Shown here in pieces: positions 47,624 through 56,090 of a DNA stretch of 64,000 nt; positions within the stretch are counted from its first letter, which is position 1; every line of letters starts with the position of its first letter. This DNA comes from an uncultured Ruegeria sp. (GTDB lineage: Bacteria > Pseudomonadota > Alphaproteobacteria > Rhodobacterales > Rhodobacteraceae). The translations under genes and the position numbers were made by a program. Under the pieces are notes generated by a model, which did no database searches, was not told the DNA's origin, and saw nothing but the letters and a program-made list of their open reading frames with translations. The DNA lies in the NCBI RefSeq assembly GCF_947497005.1, contig NZ_CANMFF010000006.1, positions 62,001-126,000 of the forward strand, read 5' to 3'.

Positions 47624-48507
47624 TGAATCGTCGCCGCTTTCTGGCTATTTCTGCCGCCGCACTGGCATCCCCCTCTCATGCGCAGCCTGCTATTTGGAGG
47701 GGCTATGCTATGGGTGCCGAGGTCAGTCTGACACTGGATGCCGACCCAGCGTCGGCCGATCCCGCGATTGCCAAGCTTCGCACTATTCTGGAAGAATGCG
47801 AAGCGCTCTTCAGTCTTTATCGCACGAACTCCGCCCTATCGGAACTCAATCGCGCCGGATATCTAAAGATCCCCGACCCTGCCTTCTTGAGCCTTTTGCA
47901 GGCGTGCAGCAAAGCTCACGACCTGACGAATGGCCGCTTCGATCCAACTGTCCAGCCGCTCTGGGCAGCCACTTCCGAGCACGAGACAGTACACGCCCGA
48001 GGCTTGATTGGATGGCACCGCGTGCGCCTTTCAGCCGAACGAATTCAACTGGACCAAGACCAGGCCCTGACTCTGAATGGAATTGCTCAGGGCTTTGCAA
48101 CTGATCTGGTTGCTCTTGCTCTGCGCCAAGCAGGATGGGAAAAGGTTCTGGTCAATATCGGAGAGTATTTTGCAGGCGGTCGTCAATGGACGCTGGGTGT
48201 ATCTGATCCGGCGCACGGCCTTGTTGGCACAGCGCAGTTGAGAAATCGCGCCATCGCTACGTCCAGTCCCGGGGCAATGCACCTGCAGTCTGGCGGCTCA
48301 CATATTCTCGACCCGACGAGTGAAAACGAACCGCTTTGGTCAACAATCAGCGTACAGGCACCGGACGCGACAACCGCAGACGCGCTTTCCACGGCTTTCT
48401 GTTATGCAACTGAGACTGAAATCGCAGCAACCCTCTCGCGAGCTACTGGTGCGTACAGCGCCATCTGTGTTCGACCAAACGGAAAAGTAACCACCCTACA
48501 CGGATAA
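47620..48507 (+). CDS. apbE: FAD:protein FMN transferase (ApbE/NosX)
   Basis: A 295-residue periplasmic enzyme that attaches FMN covalently to Thr in flavoprotein targets. The N-terminus MMNRRRFLAISAAALASP is Tat-like. Family motifs are LTLNGIAQGFATDLVA, NIGEYFAGG and SSPGA, followed by HILDPTS. It overlaps the NosR-like gene as ATGA; the flavinylation motif in that protein makes it the obvious substrate. Confidence 0.93.
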   Translation: MMNRRRFLAISAAALASPSHAQPAIWRGYAMGAEVSLTLDADPASADPAIAKLRTILEECEALFSLYRTNSALSELNRAGYLKIPDPAFLSLLQACSKAHDLTNGRFDPTVQPLWAATSEHETVHARGLIGWHRVRLSAERIQLDQDQALTLNGIAQGFATDLVALALRQAGWEKVLVNIGEYFAGGRQWTLGVSDPAHGLVGTAQLRNRAIATSSPGAMHLQSGGSHILDPTSENEPLWSTISVQAPDATTADALSTAFCYATETEIAATLSRATGAYSAICVRPNGKVTTLHG

Positions 48508-48534
48508 AAAGCCCCGGTTCGCACCGAGGCTTTT
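48507..48534. terminator. Bidirectional terminator between apbE and coxM
   Basis: AAAAGCC-C-CGGT pairs with ACCG-A-GGCTTTT around TCGC. It has A- and T-rich flanks in both directions, as expected between two convergent operons. Confidence 0.85.
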
Positions 48535-48554
48535 CAACTTTTTCAGAGAAATAC

Positions 48555-49346
48555 CTAGATGCAGGCCTCGATCGCTCGTTTGGTCATGACCGAAACGAGA
48601 TGCGCGCGGTATTCCTTGCTGCCATGCAGGTCGGCGATCATGTTCGCCGGGTTCACCCGAAGGCCCGTCAATGCGTCAGAACGGAACTCTTTGTTCAGTG
48701 CTTGTTCCGCCTCAGACCACCGAAAAACGCCGTCCTCGCTCGCGCCAGTTACCGCTACGCGGACACCGCCTGCAAAGCGGGCCAGATAAACCCCAACCAG
48801 CGCAAAACGCGACGCCGGCTGCAGGAATTTCTGATAGCTCGCCGCCTGCGGAACCGGGAAACGGATCGAAGTGATGATCTCGCCTTCATCCAATGAGGTG
48901 GCGAACATTCCCTGGAAAAAATCGTCCGCAGCGATCTGGCGCGTGTTGGTTACGACGGTTGCTCCAGATCCCAATACACCTGCCGGGTAACAGGCTGCGG
49001 GATCGTTGTTGGCAACCGAACCGCCAATGGTCCCGCGGTTGCGAACCGCCGGATCACCGATCTGCCCGGCCAGCGCCGCCAGCGCAGAGTACGATCCAGC
49101 TGCTTCGCGCGCCACAGTAGCGTGCGATGTCGCCCCGCCAATCGACACAGAGCCATCATCCTCGACACACACACCGTGCATCTCGGGAATTCCGCTCATC
49201 GATACCAGTTTGGATGGCGCGGCCAACCGCTGCTTCAATGTTGGTATCAGGGTCTGCCCGCCTCCCAACGCCTGCGCTTCCTCGGTCGCCAATGCGGCAA
49301 CCGCATCTGCAATGGTCGAGGGTTTCTCAAACTCGAAACTGTACAT
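48555..49346 (-). CDS. coxM: CO dehydrogenase-like FAD-binding medium subunit CoxM
   Basis: A 263-residue subunit of a xanthine oxidase-family hydroxylase. The FAD-binding motifs are ALGGGQTLIPTLKQRL and TIGGSVANNDPA, and the start MYSFEFEKPSTIADAVAAL is typical. It accepts electrons from the 2Fe-2S subunit and passes them to an acceptor. Last gene of the coxG-coxS-orf-coxL-coxM order, separated from coxL by 95 bases with a hairpin. Confidence 0.92.
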   Translation of the reverse strand: MYSFEFEKPSTIADAVAALATEEAQALGGGQTLIPTLKQRLAAPSKLVSMSGIPEMHGVCVEDDGSVSIGGATSHATVAREAAGSYSALAALAGQIGDPAVRNRGTIGGSVANNDPAACYPAGVLGSGATVVTNTRQIAADDFFQGMFATSLDEGEIITSIRFPVPQAASYQKFLQPASRFALVGVYLARFAGGVRVAVTGASEDGVFRWSEAEQALNKEFRSDALTGLRVNPANMIADLHGSKEYRAHLVSVMTKRAIEACI

Positions 49347-49403
49347 TTCGCTTTCCCTTTCCGAAAGGCGCGGATCCGCCCTTCATCTGGCTATTAATAT
49401 CTC

Positions 49404-49433
49404 GGGGGTCCGGGGGTTGGCCCCCGGTCCGCC
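49404..49433 (-). other. GC-rich hairpin between coxL and coxM
   Basis: CCGGGGG (49410-49416) pairs with CCCCCGG (49421-49427) around TTGG. There is no U-run on the transcript, so it more likely modulates mRNA stability or translation of coxM than stops transcription. Confidence 0.5.
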
Positions 49434-49441
49434 CTCTCCAC

Positions 49442-51802
49442 TCAACCGTTCATCGCCGCCCAGACGCGCGATGGGCTCACCGGCATATCGATGTGATCCA
49501 CCGCCTTGCCGCCTGAATTCAGCGCATCCAGAACCGCATTAACCACCGCAGGCGGTGAGCCAATCGCGCCGGCCTCACCACAACCCTTCACGCCCAACGG
49601 ATTGTGCGTGCACGGCGTCTGACTGGAGTGATCGACCCCATAGAACGGTACATCATCGGCACGCGGCATGGCGTAATCCATGAAGGACGCACTCAGAAGC
49701 TGTCCATTCTCGTCATAGGCGCAGTTCTCAAGAAGCGCCTGACCGATACCCTGGCCAATACCGCCATGGACCTGACCATCCACGATCATCGGGTTAACGA
49801 TGTTGCCGAAGTCATCGGCGGCGGTGAAGGCCTCGATGCTGACTTTACCAGTCTCGGGATCAACCTCGACCTCACAAGCATAAGCTCCGGATGGGAAGGT
49901 GAAGTTGGCCGGGTCATAGAACGCGGTTTCCTCCAGCCCCGGCTCAACTTCCAGCGGATAGTTATGAGGCACATATGCCGTCAGGGTCACATCGCCCCAA
50001 GCCACAGATTTGTCAGTGCCCGCGACGCTGAACTGACCGTCCTTCAGCTCGATATCCGCCTCGGACGCTTCCAGCAGGTGAGCCGCGATTTTCTTCGCCT
50101 TGTCAATCACCTTTTCGGTCGCTTTGACCATCGCTGAGCCACAAACCGCCAGAGAGCGTGAGCCATAAGTACCCATGCCAAACGGGATCTTCGAGGTGTC
50201 GCCATGCACAATCTCGATCATCGACTCGTCAATGCCAATCATGTCGGCCACAACCTGCGGGAAGGCCGTCTCATGCCCTTGACCGTGGCTGTGTGCACCG
50301 ACCATGACGCTGATCGAACCAGTGGCATTCACCCGAACTGTCGCCGCATCATACAGACCAGCCCGGGCCCCCAGCATGCCAACGATGTTCGACGGCGCGA
50401 TACCGCAAGCTTCGATATAGCAGTTGATACCAAGACCGCGCAGCTTGCCCTTGGTCTCGCTTTGTGCGCGCCGCGCTGCAAAGCCTGCCAGATCGGCAGC
50501 AGCCTCAAGCTTGTCCATAGTCCCGTTGTAATTTCCCGTGTCATAAGTCAGCGCCACCGGCGTGTCATAGGGGAACTGGGTGATGAAGTTCTGGCGGCGC
50601 AGGGCGATCGGATCGACGCCCAGTTCACGTGCGGCCTTGTCCACCACACGCTCTAGCTGATAGGTCGCCTCGGGGCGACCAGCGCCGCGATAGGCGTCCA
50701 CAGGCACTGTATTGGTGAACATCGCCTTCACATTCACCTGAATGACTGGCGTCTTATAGTTTCCTGCCATCAGCGTACCGTGAAGCCAGGTCGGAACCGA
50801 GCTGGAGAAGGTCGACAGGTAAGCACCCAGATTGGCGAAGGTGTTGGTGCGCAGACCGATGAAGTTATTGTCCGCATCCAGCGCCAACTCGATCTTGCTG
50901 ACATGATCGCGACCATGGGCGTCCGACATGAATGCCTCAGACCGGCTGGAGGTCCACTTGACTGGGCGGTTGCAAGCCTTGGCGGCAAAGGTGCAGAACG
51001 CTTCTTCTGCGTAATGAAAGATCTTGGTGCCAAAACCACCACCCACATCCGGGGCCACCACGCGCACCTTATGCTCGGGCAAGCCCAGAACAAAGGCGCA
51101 CATCAGCAGGCGGATCACATGCGGGTTCTGCGACGTGGTGAACAGAGTGTACTCATCCGTGCCGCGCTTGTATTCGCCTACGGCGACGCGCGGCTCCATC
51201 GGGTTGGCAACCAGACGGTTGTTCACCAGATCCAGAGTAGTGACGTGGGCCGCGTTGGCAAATACTTCATTCACCTTTGCATCGTCGGTCTCGCCCAACT
51301 GCCAGTCATAGCAGACATTGTTCTTCAGATCGTCATGAACCAGCGTCGCGCCATCCTGCGCGGCTGCCTTCATGTCGATCACAGCAGGCAACTCCTCGAT
51401 ATCTACATCGATTGCCTCAGCCGCGTCGCGCGCTTGTTCCAAACTGTCGGCCACCACGGCCGCGATGGGATCGCCCACATGACGAACTTTGCCTTGCGCC
51501 AGAATGGGGTGCGGCGGTTCCTGCATCGGTGCGCCGTGCTTGTCGGTCACTTCCCAGCCACAGGGCATTCCGCCCACGCCTTCGAAGTCTTTGCCGGTAA
51601 AGACCTTTACGACCCCGGGCATGGCCTCAGCCGTCGAAGTGTCCAAACTTTTGATCCGGCCATGCGCGATATCAGACCGCAGAAAATGCACATAGGTTTG
51701 TCCATGTACGTTGATGTCGTCGGTGTAATTACCCGCTCCGGTCAGAAAGCGTACGTCTTCACGCCGCTTGGAACTGGCTCCGATGCCACTGTCTTTGGGC
51801 AT
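49442..51802 (-). CDS. coxL: CO dehydrogenase-like molybdenum large subunit, form II (AYRGAGR type)
   Basis: A 786-residue catalytic subunit of the molybdenum hydroxylase family. The active-site loop near residue 370 reads AYRGAGR, which marks form II. True aerobic CO dehydrogenases (form I) have AYxCSFR with the copper-binding Cys. Other landmarks are VAPDVGGGFGTK and GVKGCGEAGAIGSP with the catalytic Glu. Form II enzymes are widespread in roseobacters and their substrate is not settled; CO oxidation should not be assumed. GGGAGGAGAAC precedes ATG at 51802. Confidence 0.92.
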   Translation of the reverse strand: MPKDSGIGASSKRREDVRFLTGAGNYTDDINVHGQTYVHFLRSDIAHGRIKSLDTSTAEAMPGVVKVFTGKDFEGVGGMPCGWEVTDKHGAPMQEPPHPILAQGKVRHVGDPIAAVVADSLEQARDAAEAIDVDIEELPAVIDMKAAAQDGATLVHDDLKNNVCYDWQLGETDDAKVNEVFANAAHVTTLDLVNNRLVANPMEPRVAVGEYKRGTDEYTLFTTSQNPHVIRLLMCAFVLGLPEHKVRVVAPDVGGGFGTKIFHYAEEAFCTFAAKACNRPVKWTSSRSEAFMSDAHGRDHVSKIELALDADNNFIGLRTNTFANLGAYLSTFSSSVPTWLHGTLMAGNYKTPVIQVNVKAMFTNTVPVDAYRGAGRPEATYQLERVVDKAARELGVDPIALRRQNFITQFPYDTPVALTYDTGNYNGTMDKLEAAADLAGFAARRAQSETKGKLRGLGINCYIEACGIAPSNIVGMLGARAGLYDAATVRVNATGSISVMVGAHSHGQGHETAFPQVVADMIGIDESMIEIVHGDTSKIPFGMGTYGSRSLAVCGSAMVKATEKVIDKAKKIAAHLLEASEADIELKDGQFSVAGTDKSVAWGDVTLTAYVPHNYPLEVEPGLEETAFYDPANFTFPSGAYACEVEVDPETGKVSIEAFTAADDFGNIVNPMIVDGQVHGGIGQGIGQALLENCAYDENGQLLSASFMDYAMPRADDVPFYGVDHSSQTPCTHNPLGVKGCGEAGAIGSPPAVVNAVLDALNSGGKAVDHIDMPVSPSRVWAAMNG

Positions 51803-51840
51803 TGCTTGTTCTCCTCCCTAAATCTCGAATAACGGAACCG

Positions 51841-52056
51841 TCAGTCATTTCCGACAATTCCGGCCTTGCCTTTCCGAGCCAAGAACCCGGCCAAGGCAGC
51901 AAAAGCCAATACGATCAACTTTCCCAAAAGCATCCACATCTGTAGATTGTGTGGTTGCGGGCTTATCCACTCCACAATCACATTCCATCCCTGTAAAAAC
52001 ACCACACAAACGAGCGCGATAGTGATGAAAGGAAAGATGTTCTTTACTCGCTTCAT
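51841..52056 (-). CDS. Small two-helix membrane protein in the cox operon
   Basis: A 71-residue protein with two hydrophobic segments (FITIALVCVVFLQGWNVIV and LLGKLIVLAFAALAGFLA) and a basic tail RKGKAG. It starts 2 bases after the coxS stop on the same strand, so it is probably translated with it. Not recognised. A membrane anchor or quinone-side partner for the dehydrogenase is one possibility. Confidence 0.65.
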   Translation of the reverse strand: MKRVKNIFPFITIALVCVVFLQGWNVIVEWISPQPHNLQMWMLLGKLIVLAFAALAGFLARKGKAGIVGND

Positions 52057-52057
52057 G

Positions 52058-52540
52058 CTATTCAGCAGCTATGCTACCCACGTCCTGACCAGATGCGGCC
52101 ATGATCGCCTTGACGATGTTGTGGTACCCGGTGCAGCGGCACAGGTTGCCCTCCAGATATTTCCGGATCTCCGCCTCTGACGGCCGCGGGTTCTCTTTCA
52201 GCAGCGCTGCCGCGCTCATCACCATTCCCGGCGTGCAGAACCCGCATTGAAGACCGTGGTGATCCTGAAAGGCCTGTTGGATCACGTTCAGTGACCCATC
52301 CGCTGTTGCCTGACCTTCGATAGTACCTACATCGGCTCCGTCAGCTTCGGCAGCAAGCATGTTGCACGATTTCACCGCTTCGCCATTCACATGTACCACG
52401 CAAGCACCACACTGCGCTGTGTCGCAACCGACATGTGTGCCCGTCAAAGATAGATGATCGCGCAGAAAACCGGACAGCAATGTCCGGCCCTCGACGTCTC
52501 CGCTCACAGCTTTGCCGTTCACGGTCATGGAAATCTTCAT
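52058..52540 (-). CDS. coxS: CO dehydrogenase-like 2Fe-2S small subunit CoxS
   Basis: A 160-residue subunit with two 2Fe-2S clusters. The plant-type site is [15 protein letters not shown] with a fourth Cys in SCNMLA. The second, helical-domain site is CGFCTPGM with CRCTGY. ATG at 52540 follows GGAGGAGAAAGTC; the frame extension to 52564 has no support. Between coxG and the 71-residue membrane protein. Confidence 0.95.
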   Translation of the reverse strand: MKISMTVNGKAVSGDVEGRTLLSGFLRDHLSLTGTHVGCDTAQCGACVVHVNGEAVKSCNMLAAEADGADVGTIEGQATADGSLNVIQQAFQDHHGLQCGFCTPGMVMSAAALLKENPRPSEAEIRKYLEGNLCRCTGYHNIVKAIMAASGQDVGSIAAE

Positions 52541-52568
52541 GACTTTCTCCTCCCTGAATTCCAAAGGT

Positions 52569-53093
52569 TCAACCGCCTAACACGCGCTTGAACCAACCTT
52601 TCTTTTCATCCCCGGCCTCGCCTTCGTCCGAGGTTTCGGGCTGGGATGCATCCTGAGGCTCGACCGCATTCTGGAAGTTCTCAAAGAACTGATCGGCCAT
52701 TTTTCTGGCCACCCCATCGATGACTCGCCCCCCCAACTGAGCCAGTTTGCCGCCGACTCGTGCATCGACCTCGTAGGTCAGCAGCGTGCCTTCCGGCGCA
52801 TCCGACAAAGTGACGTCGGCCGCGCCTTTTGCAAAACCGGCGGCTCCTCCCTTACCTTCACCCGATAACTTCACGCTTTCAAGCGCCACGAGATCGGAAA
52901 GGGACACAACACCTTTGAAAGTCGCTTTGACCGGGCCCACTTTTTGCACGACGGTGGCCTCAAACCCATCTTCGATCGAGCCTGTCATTTCCTGGCATCC
53001 CGGCACGCATTCTTTCAGAACCTCGGCCGACAAAAGCGAGTCCCAGACCTTGGATCGCGGCGCGGCGATGACGCGGCTGTCACTGAGTTGCAT
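52569..53093 (-). CDS. coxG: CO dehydrogenase subunit G (CoxG/SRPBCC family)
   Basis: A 174-residue protein with a Bet v1-like (SRPBCC) domain (residues 1-145: [41 protein letters not shown]). A charged linker and a C-terminal basic/hydrophobic tail [11 protein letters not shown] follow and may contact the membrane. CoxG recruits CO dehydrogenase to the respiratory chain in known systems. First gene of the cox operon. Confidence 0.93.
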   Translation of the reverse strand: MQLSDSRVIAAPRSKVWDSLLSAEVLKECVPGCQEMTGSIEDGFEATVVQKVGPVKATFKGVVSLSDLVALESVKLSGEGKGGAAGFAKGAADVTLSDAPEGTLLTYEVDARVGGKLAQLGGRVIDGVARKMADQFFENFQNAVEPQDASQPETSDEGEAGDEKKGWFKRVLGG

Positions 53094-53164
53094 TGCACTT
53101 CTCCAAGTATTTTTCGTTACGCTACGCGGTGTTCGCCGCCCTGCCTATAAGACCTTGGGTGTAG

Positions 53165-54061
53165 TTACCTCAGCGCGGGCGGCGAATGCGTAAGGCCATG
53201 GCGTTCAAAGATTTCGGCAATGCGCCCATCCTGCAACGCGGCATCGATGACGTCATCGATGGCATAGCTGAGGCCGCGATAGGCGAAATGCACTGCCACA
53301 CCGCTGGTCCATGAACTCACTGCAAAACCGGGCAGGGGCGGGGTATGTATGTCCAGCTCGGGGGTCAGCCCGGTCTCAAGCTGAGCGCGTGGACCCATGG
53401 CCGCCATGGTCTCACCACTGGCAAGCGCCTGCATTGCCTCAGCAGCGGTGGGATATCTGCGCATATTTTGGATCAATTGACCGCCGGGAAATGCTGACAG
53501 ATAGAAGTCAGCAATCGAATCGTTTTCGACTGCAACAGTGTCGAACCGGAAAAAGGCCGGAACCGGTGGGTCTTCGGGATAGGCATCGCGGCTATACGCA
53601 ATAGAGATTTCCTCGTCATGGTATTGCCCGGTGAAAACCACCTGCTCGACGCGGCAGGCGAACTCGCTGTCATATGGGACGTGCAACATCACGTTCGCCA
53701 CCCGTCCATTGACCAAAGGTCCCTTCCAGATCCAATTGCGCAGATCAGCTTCCAGATTTTCCCCCGCCGCCACCAGATTGAAACGCGCCTCAACACCCAG
53801 TTCCTCGGCAATTAATGCGCCGATGTCGATATCCACGCCCTGAATCCTGCCGTCCTTCTCATGGGACCAGGGTGCGAAATCTTCGTAAGCCGCGAATTCG
53901 ATATAGCCACGCTCGACAATGGTATCGAGATCAGCGCCGACGATATCCCGGCTGGCGTTTTGTGGTTTGGGTTGAGGCACATGATCTTCGCATCTGGCCA
54001 TCGCCATTCCAGTTGAAAGGGTGGCAGCCAACAGGGAGAAAAAAAATGTGCGTCCGATCAT
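53165..54061 (-). CDS. Periplasmic binding protein of quinoprotein clusters (XoxJ/MxaJ-like)
   Basis: A 298-residue secreted protein of the family 3 solute-binding fold (signal cleavage after AMA, residue 22). It begins with GYIEFAAYEDFAPWSHEKDG and has DVIDAALQDGRIAEIFERHG near the end. Proteins of this type accompany methanol/alcohol quinoprotein dehydrogenases and are thought to help activate the apoenzyme rather than feed a transporter. No cognate permease adjoins it. 18 bases downstream of the PedF-type cytochrome gene. Confidence 0.85.
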   Translation of the reverse strand: MIGRTFFFSLLAATLSTGMAMARCEDHVPQPKPQNASRDIVGADLDTIVERGYIEFAAYEDFAPWSHEKDGRIQGVDIDIGALIAEELGVEARFNLVAAGENLEADLRNWIWKGPLVNGRVANVMLHVPYDSEFACRVEQVVFTGQYHDEEISIAYSRDAYPEDPPVPAFFRFDTVAVENDSIADFYLSAFPGGQLIQNMRRYPTAAEAMQALASGETMAAMGPRAQLETGLTPELDIHTPPLPGFAVSSWTSGVAVHFAYRGLSYAIDDVIDAALQDGRIAEIFERHGLTHSPPALR

Positions 54062-54079
54062 GTGTCTCAGTCTGCCGTT

Positions 54080-54760
54080 CTATTGCGCAGCAGACAATCC
54101 AATTGTCAGTTGTTCGGCCGCTTCTGCGAAATTGGGGCTGTCGCCTGAGATCAGAACAGCGGCACGGAAGGCCACACTGTCAGCCACAGGGGCACCCGAT
54201 CCTGTTTCAATGGTGCTGGCAATCTCGCTGAGTTCGGACTGAAGGGCGGCAGCATCGCCTTCACCTCCGTCTGCCATGGCGGCAAGCAGATCGCGGATTT
54301 CCTTCAGGCGGTCACTATGATCGTCCAGCGCACCGTCATCGGGGCGCGTTTCAATATAGGTGCGAATGGCCCAGGCGGCCTTTTGACCCAAAAGCTCTCC
54401 GAAGGCCGGCATCTTGGTGATCCCGTTCTGGGTATAACCCTCGCGGAACCGTTCCATGTACCATTCGTCGCCGTATTCTTCTGCCTCGAGATAGCGCAAG
54501 TCAGGCGCCAATCCGCCAGAAACCACACCCAACCCGTGGCAACGCGCGCAGTTTTGGTTATAGCCAGAGTCGCCGATCTCAATGGCTGCTTTCCAAACGT
54601 CCTCACCTTCATCGCGGTAGGGGTTTTCAATCAGCCAATCTTCACCAACATCGGGCAAAGCATCGGTATCCACGGGTTGCGGGGCAACATCTCCATGCGC
54701 AAGTGCCATGCCACCTACGGTCAGGGCAGCCAGCGCCACGCTGTATAAACCAAGACGCAT
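54080..54760 (-). CDS. Cytochrome c of PQQ alcohol oxidation (PedF type)
   Basis: A 226-residue periplasmic monoheme cytochrome c with a signal peptide and heme motif Cys71-x2-Cys74-His75 (CARCHG). The axial Met is likely in ITKMPAFG. The leader HGDVAPQPVDTDALPDVGEDW is characteristic of the cytochrome c550 PedF group that takes electrons from quinoprotein alcohol dehydrogenases. An extra C-terminal helical region (about residues 150-226) is present. It is divergent from the ABC binding protein gene, and two inverted ATTCGACCTT motifs lie between them. Confidence 0.88.
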   Translation of the reverse strand: MRLGLYSVALAALTVGGMALAHGDVAPQPVDTDALPDVGEDWLIENPYRDEGEDVWKAAIEIGDSGYNQNCARCHGLGVVSGGLAPDLRYLEAEEYGDEWYMERFREGYTQNGITKMPAFGELLGQKAAWAIRTYIETRPDDGALDDHSDRLKEIRDLLAAMADGGEGDAAALQSELSEIASTIETGSGAPVADSVAFRAAVLISGDSPNFAEAAEQLTIGLSAAQ

Positions 54761-54815
54761 CGTCTCCTCCTTCTGATGCTTGCATCGGTCATAACCCAGC
54801 CAGAATCGCCGCGAA

Positions 54816-54863
54816 ATTCGACCTTGGTTGCAGATGGCTCCCGGCTTGCGACTAAGGTCGAAT
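54816..54863. promoter_or_regulatory. Pair of inverted candidate PQQ-regulon sites
   Basis: ATTCGACCTTGG at 54816-54827 and, on the opposite strand, ATTCGACCTTAG at 54863-54852. They sit between the divergent cytochrome and ABC binding-protein genes and share the WCGACC core with the motifs at 45429, 45485, 59659 and 60767. Confidence 0.45.
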
Positions 54864-54918
54864 GGCTATGCCAGCCAAGGACCGATTTTACTGGAGCGGC
54901 ATGGGAAGAGGAGCAAAC

Positions 54919-56088
54919 ATGACCGTGTTTTTTCGCATTCTTGCGGCGTTTGTTCTGTTCCCAGCGGGTGCAGTGGCTGAGGTAGCGGTGTCTGTCGCCT
55001 ATCTGCAACAACAGGTTGAGCGCCCTCCAGTTCTATCCAATCTTGATCCAGAGCCCCAAGATCTCGGTTTGGCAGGTGCCGAACTGGCATTGGCAGACAA
55101 TCTGACAACGGCCAAGTTCCTGGGGCACAAGTATAAGCTGAAGGTGACGACCGTTCCTGAAAACGGTGACTGGTTGGACGCCGCGCGGCGGGTCCTGTCT
55201 GAAACACCTTTCCTGATCCTTGACGCGCCGGCACAATCGCAGTTGCAGGTCGCTGATCTACCCGAAGCTGCGGGGGCCGTTCTGTTCAACGTTTCTGCGC
55301 CCGATCTGGCGATCCGGGATGAGACGTGCCGTGCCAACCTGCTGCACACATTGCCGTCAGGCGCGATGCGCACCGATGCTCTGGCGCAGTTTCTGGTCAA
55401 GCGGCGTTGGGATGATCTGGTGCTGATTGCCGGAGAACACCCCGGAGATCTGGCGTTTGCTGAGGCGATAGAACGGTCACTGACCAAGTTCGGGATGAAA
55501 CTGCAGGCGGAAAAGACATGGCGCTTTGATGCCGATCTGAGGCGAAACGCTGCGCAAGAAGTGCCTTTGTTCACTCAGGAATTTGGAGACTACGACGTTT
55601 TGTTGGTCGCCGACGAACTGGATGATTTCGCCCGCTATATCCCGTTCAATACGTGGGAGGCACGCCCGGTCGCCGGGTCAGAAGGGTTGCAGCCGGTTAC
55701 GTGGTCACGCGTGGTGGAACAGTGGGGCGCAGTTCAAATGCAGAACCGGTTCTTCGACCAGAACGGTCGATCGATGAAGTCAAAGGATTACGCTGCTTGG
55801 GCAGCCTATCGGTCACTAGGTGAGGCTGTGACAAGGACGCAATCAGACGATCCGGCAGTATTGCGGGATTACATCCTGTCCGATGCGTTTGAATTGGCAG
55901 GGTTCAAGGGCAGAGCAATGAGCTTTCGGGCCTGGAATGGTCAGCTGCGTCAGCCGATCCCTTTGGTGACCAATCGGGCCGTCGTGGCCATGGCGCCGCT
56001 TGAAGGCTTCCTGCACCAACGAACCGAACTGGACACGTTGGGCATAGACGAGGCCGAAAGCCGGTGCACTGCGTTTAAGGAGGGATAA
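54919..56088 (+). CDS. ABC transporter substrate-binding protein of PQQ-associated transporter
   Basis: A 389-residue secreted protein (signal cleavage near AVA-EV, residue 22) with a type 1 periplasmic binding fold similar to branched-chain amino acid receptors. The landmarks AVSVAYLQQQVERPPVLSN and WAAYRSLGEAVTR are typical of the group linked with PQQ-dependent alcohol catabolism. ATG at 54919 follows AAGAGGAG. First gene of a plus-strand operon with the beta-propeller, a small protein, ATPase and permease. The exporter or importer role of this system is unknown. Confidence 0.87.
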   Translation: MTVFFRILAAFVLFPAGAVAEVAVSVAYLQQQVERPPVLSNLDPEPQDLGLAGAELALADNLTTAKFLGHKYKLKVTTVPENGDWLDAARRVLSETPFLILDAPAQSQLQVADLPEAAGAVLFNVSAPDLAIRDETCRANLLHTLPSGAMRTDALAQFLVKRRWDDLVLIAGEHPGDLAFAEAIERSLTKFGMKLQAEKTWRFDADLRRNAAQEVPLFTQEFGDYDVLLVADELDDFARYIPFNTWEARPVAGSEGLQPVTWSRVVEQWGAVQMQNRFFDQNGRSMKSKDYAAWAAYRSLGEAVTRTQSDDPAVLRDYILSDAFELAGFKGRAMSFRAWNGQLRQPIPLVTNRAVVAMAPLEGFLHQRTELDTLGIDEAESRCTAFKEG

Positions 56089-56090
56089 AG

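Noticed and set aside
45560..48507. Part of a nitrous oxide reductase (nos) cluster
   Set aside because: Only a NosR-like protein and ApbE are present; no nosZ, nosD, nosF or nosY gene occurs in the window.
49442..51802. Bona fide aerobic CO dehydrogenase (form I)
   Set aside because: The active-site loop reads AYRGAGR and not AYxCSFR, so the Cys that holds copper is missing.
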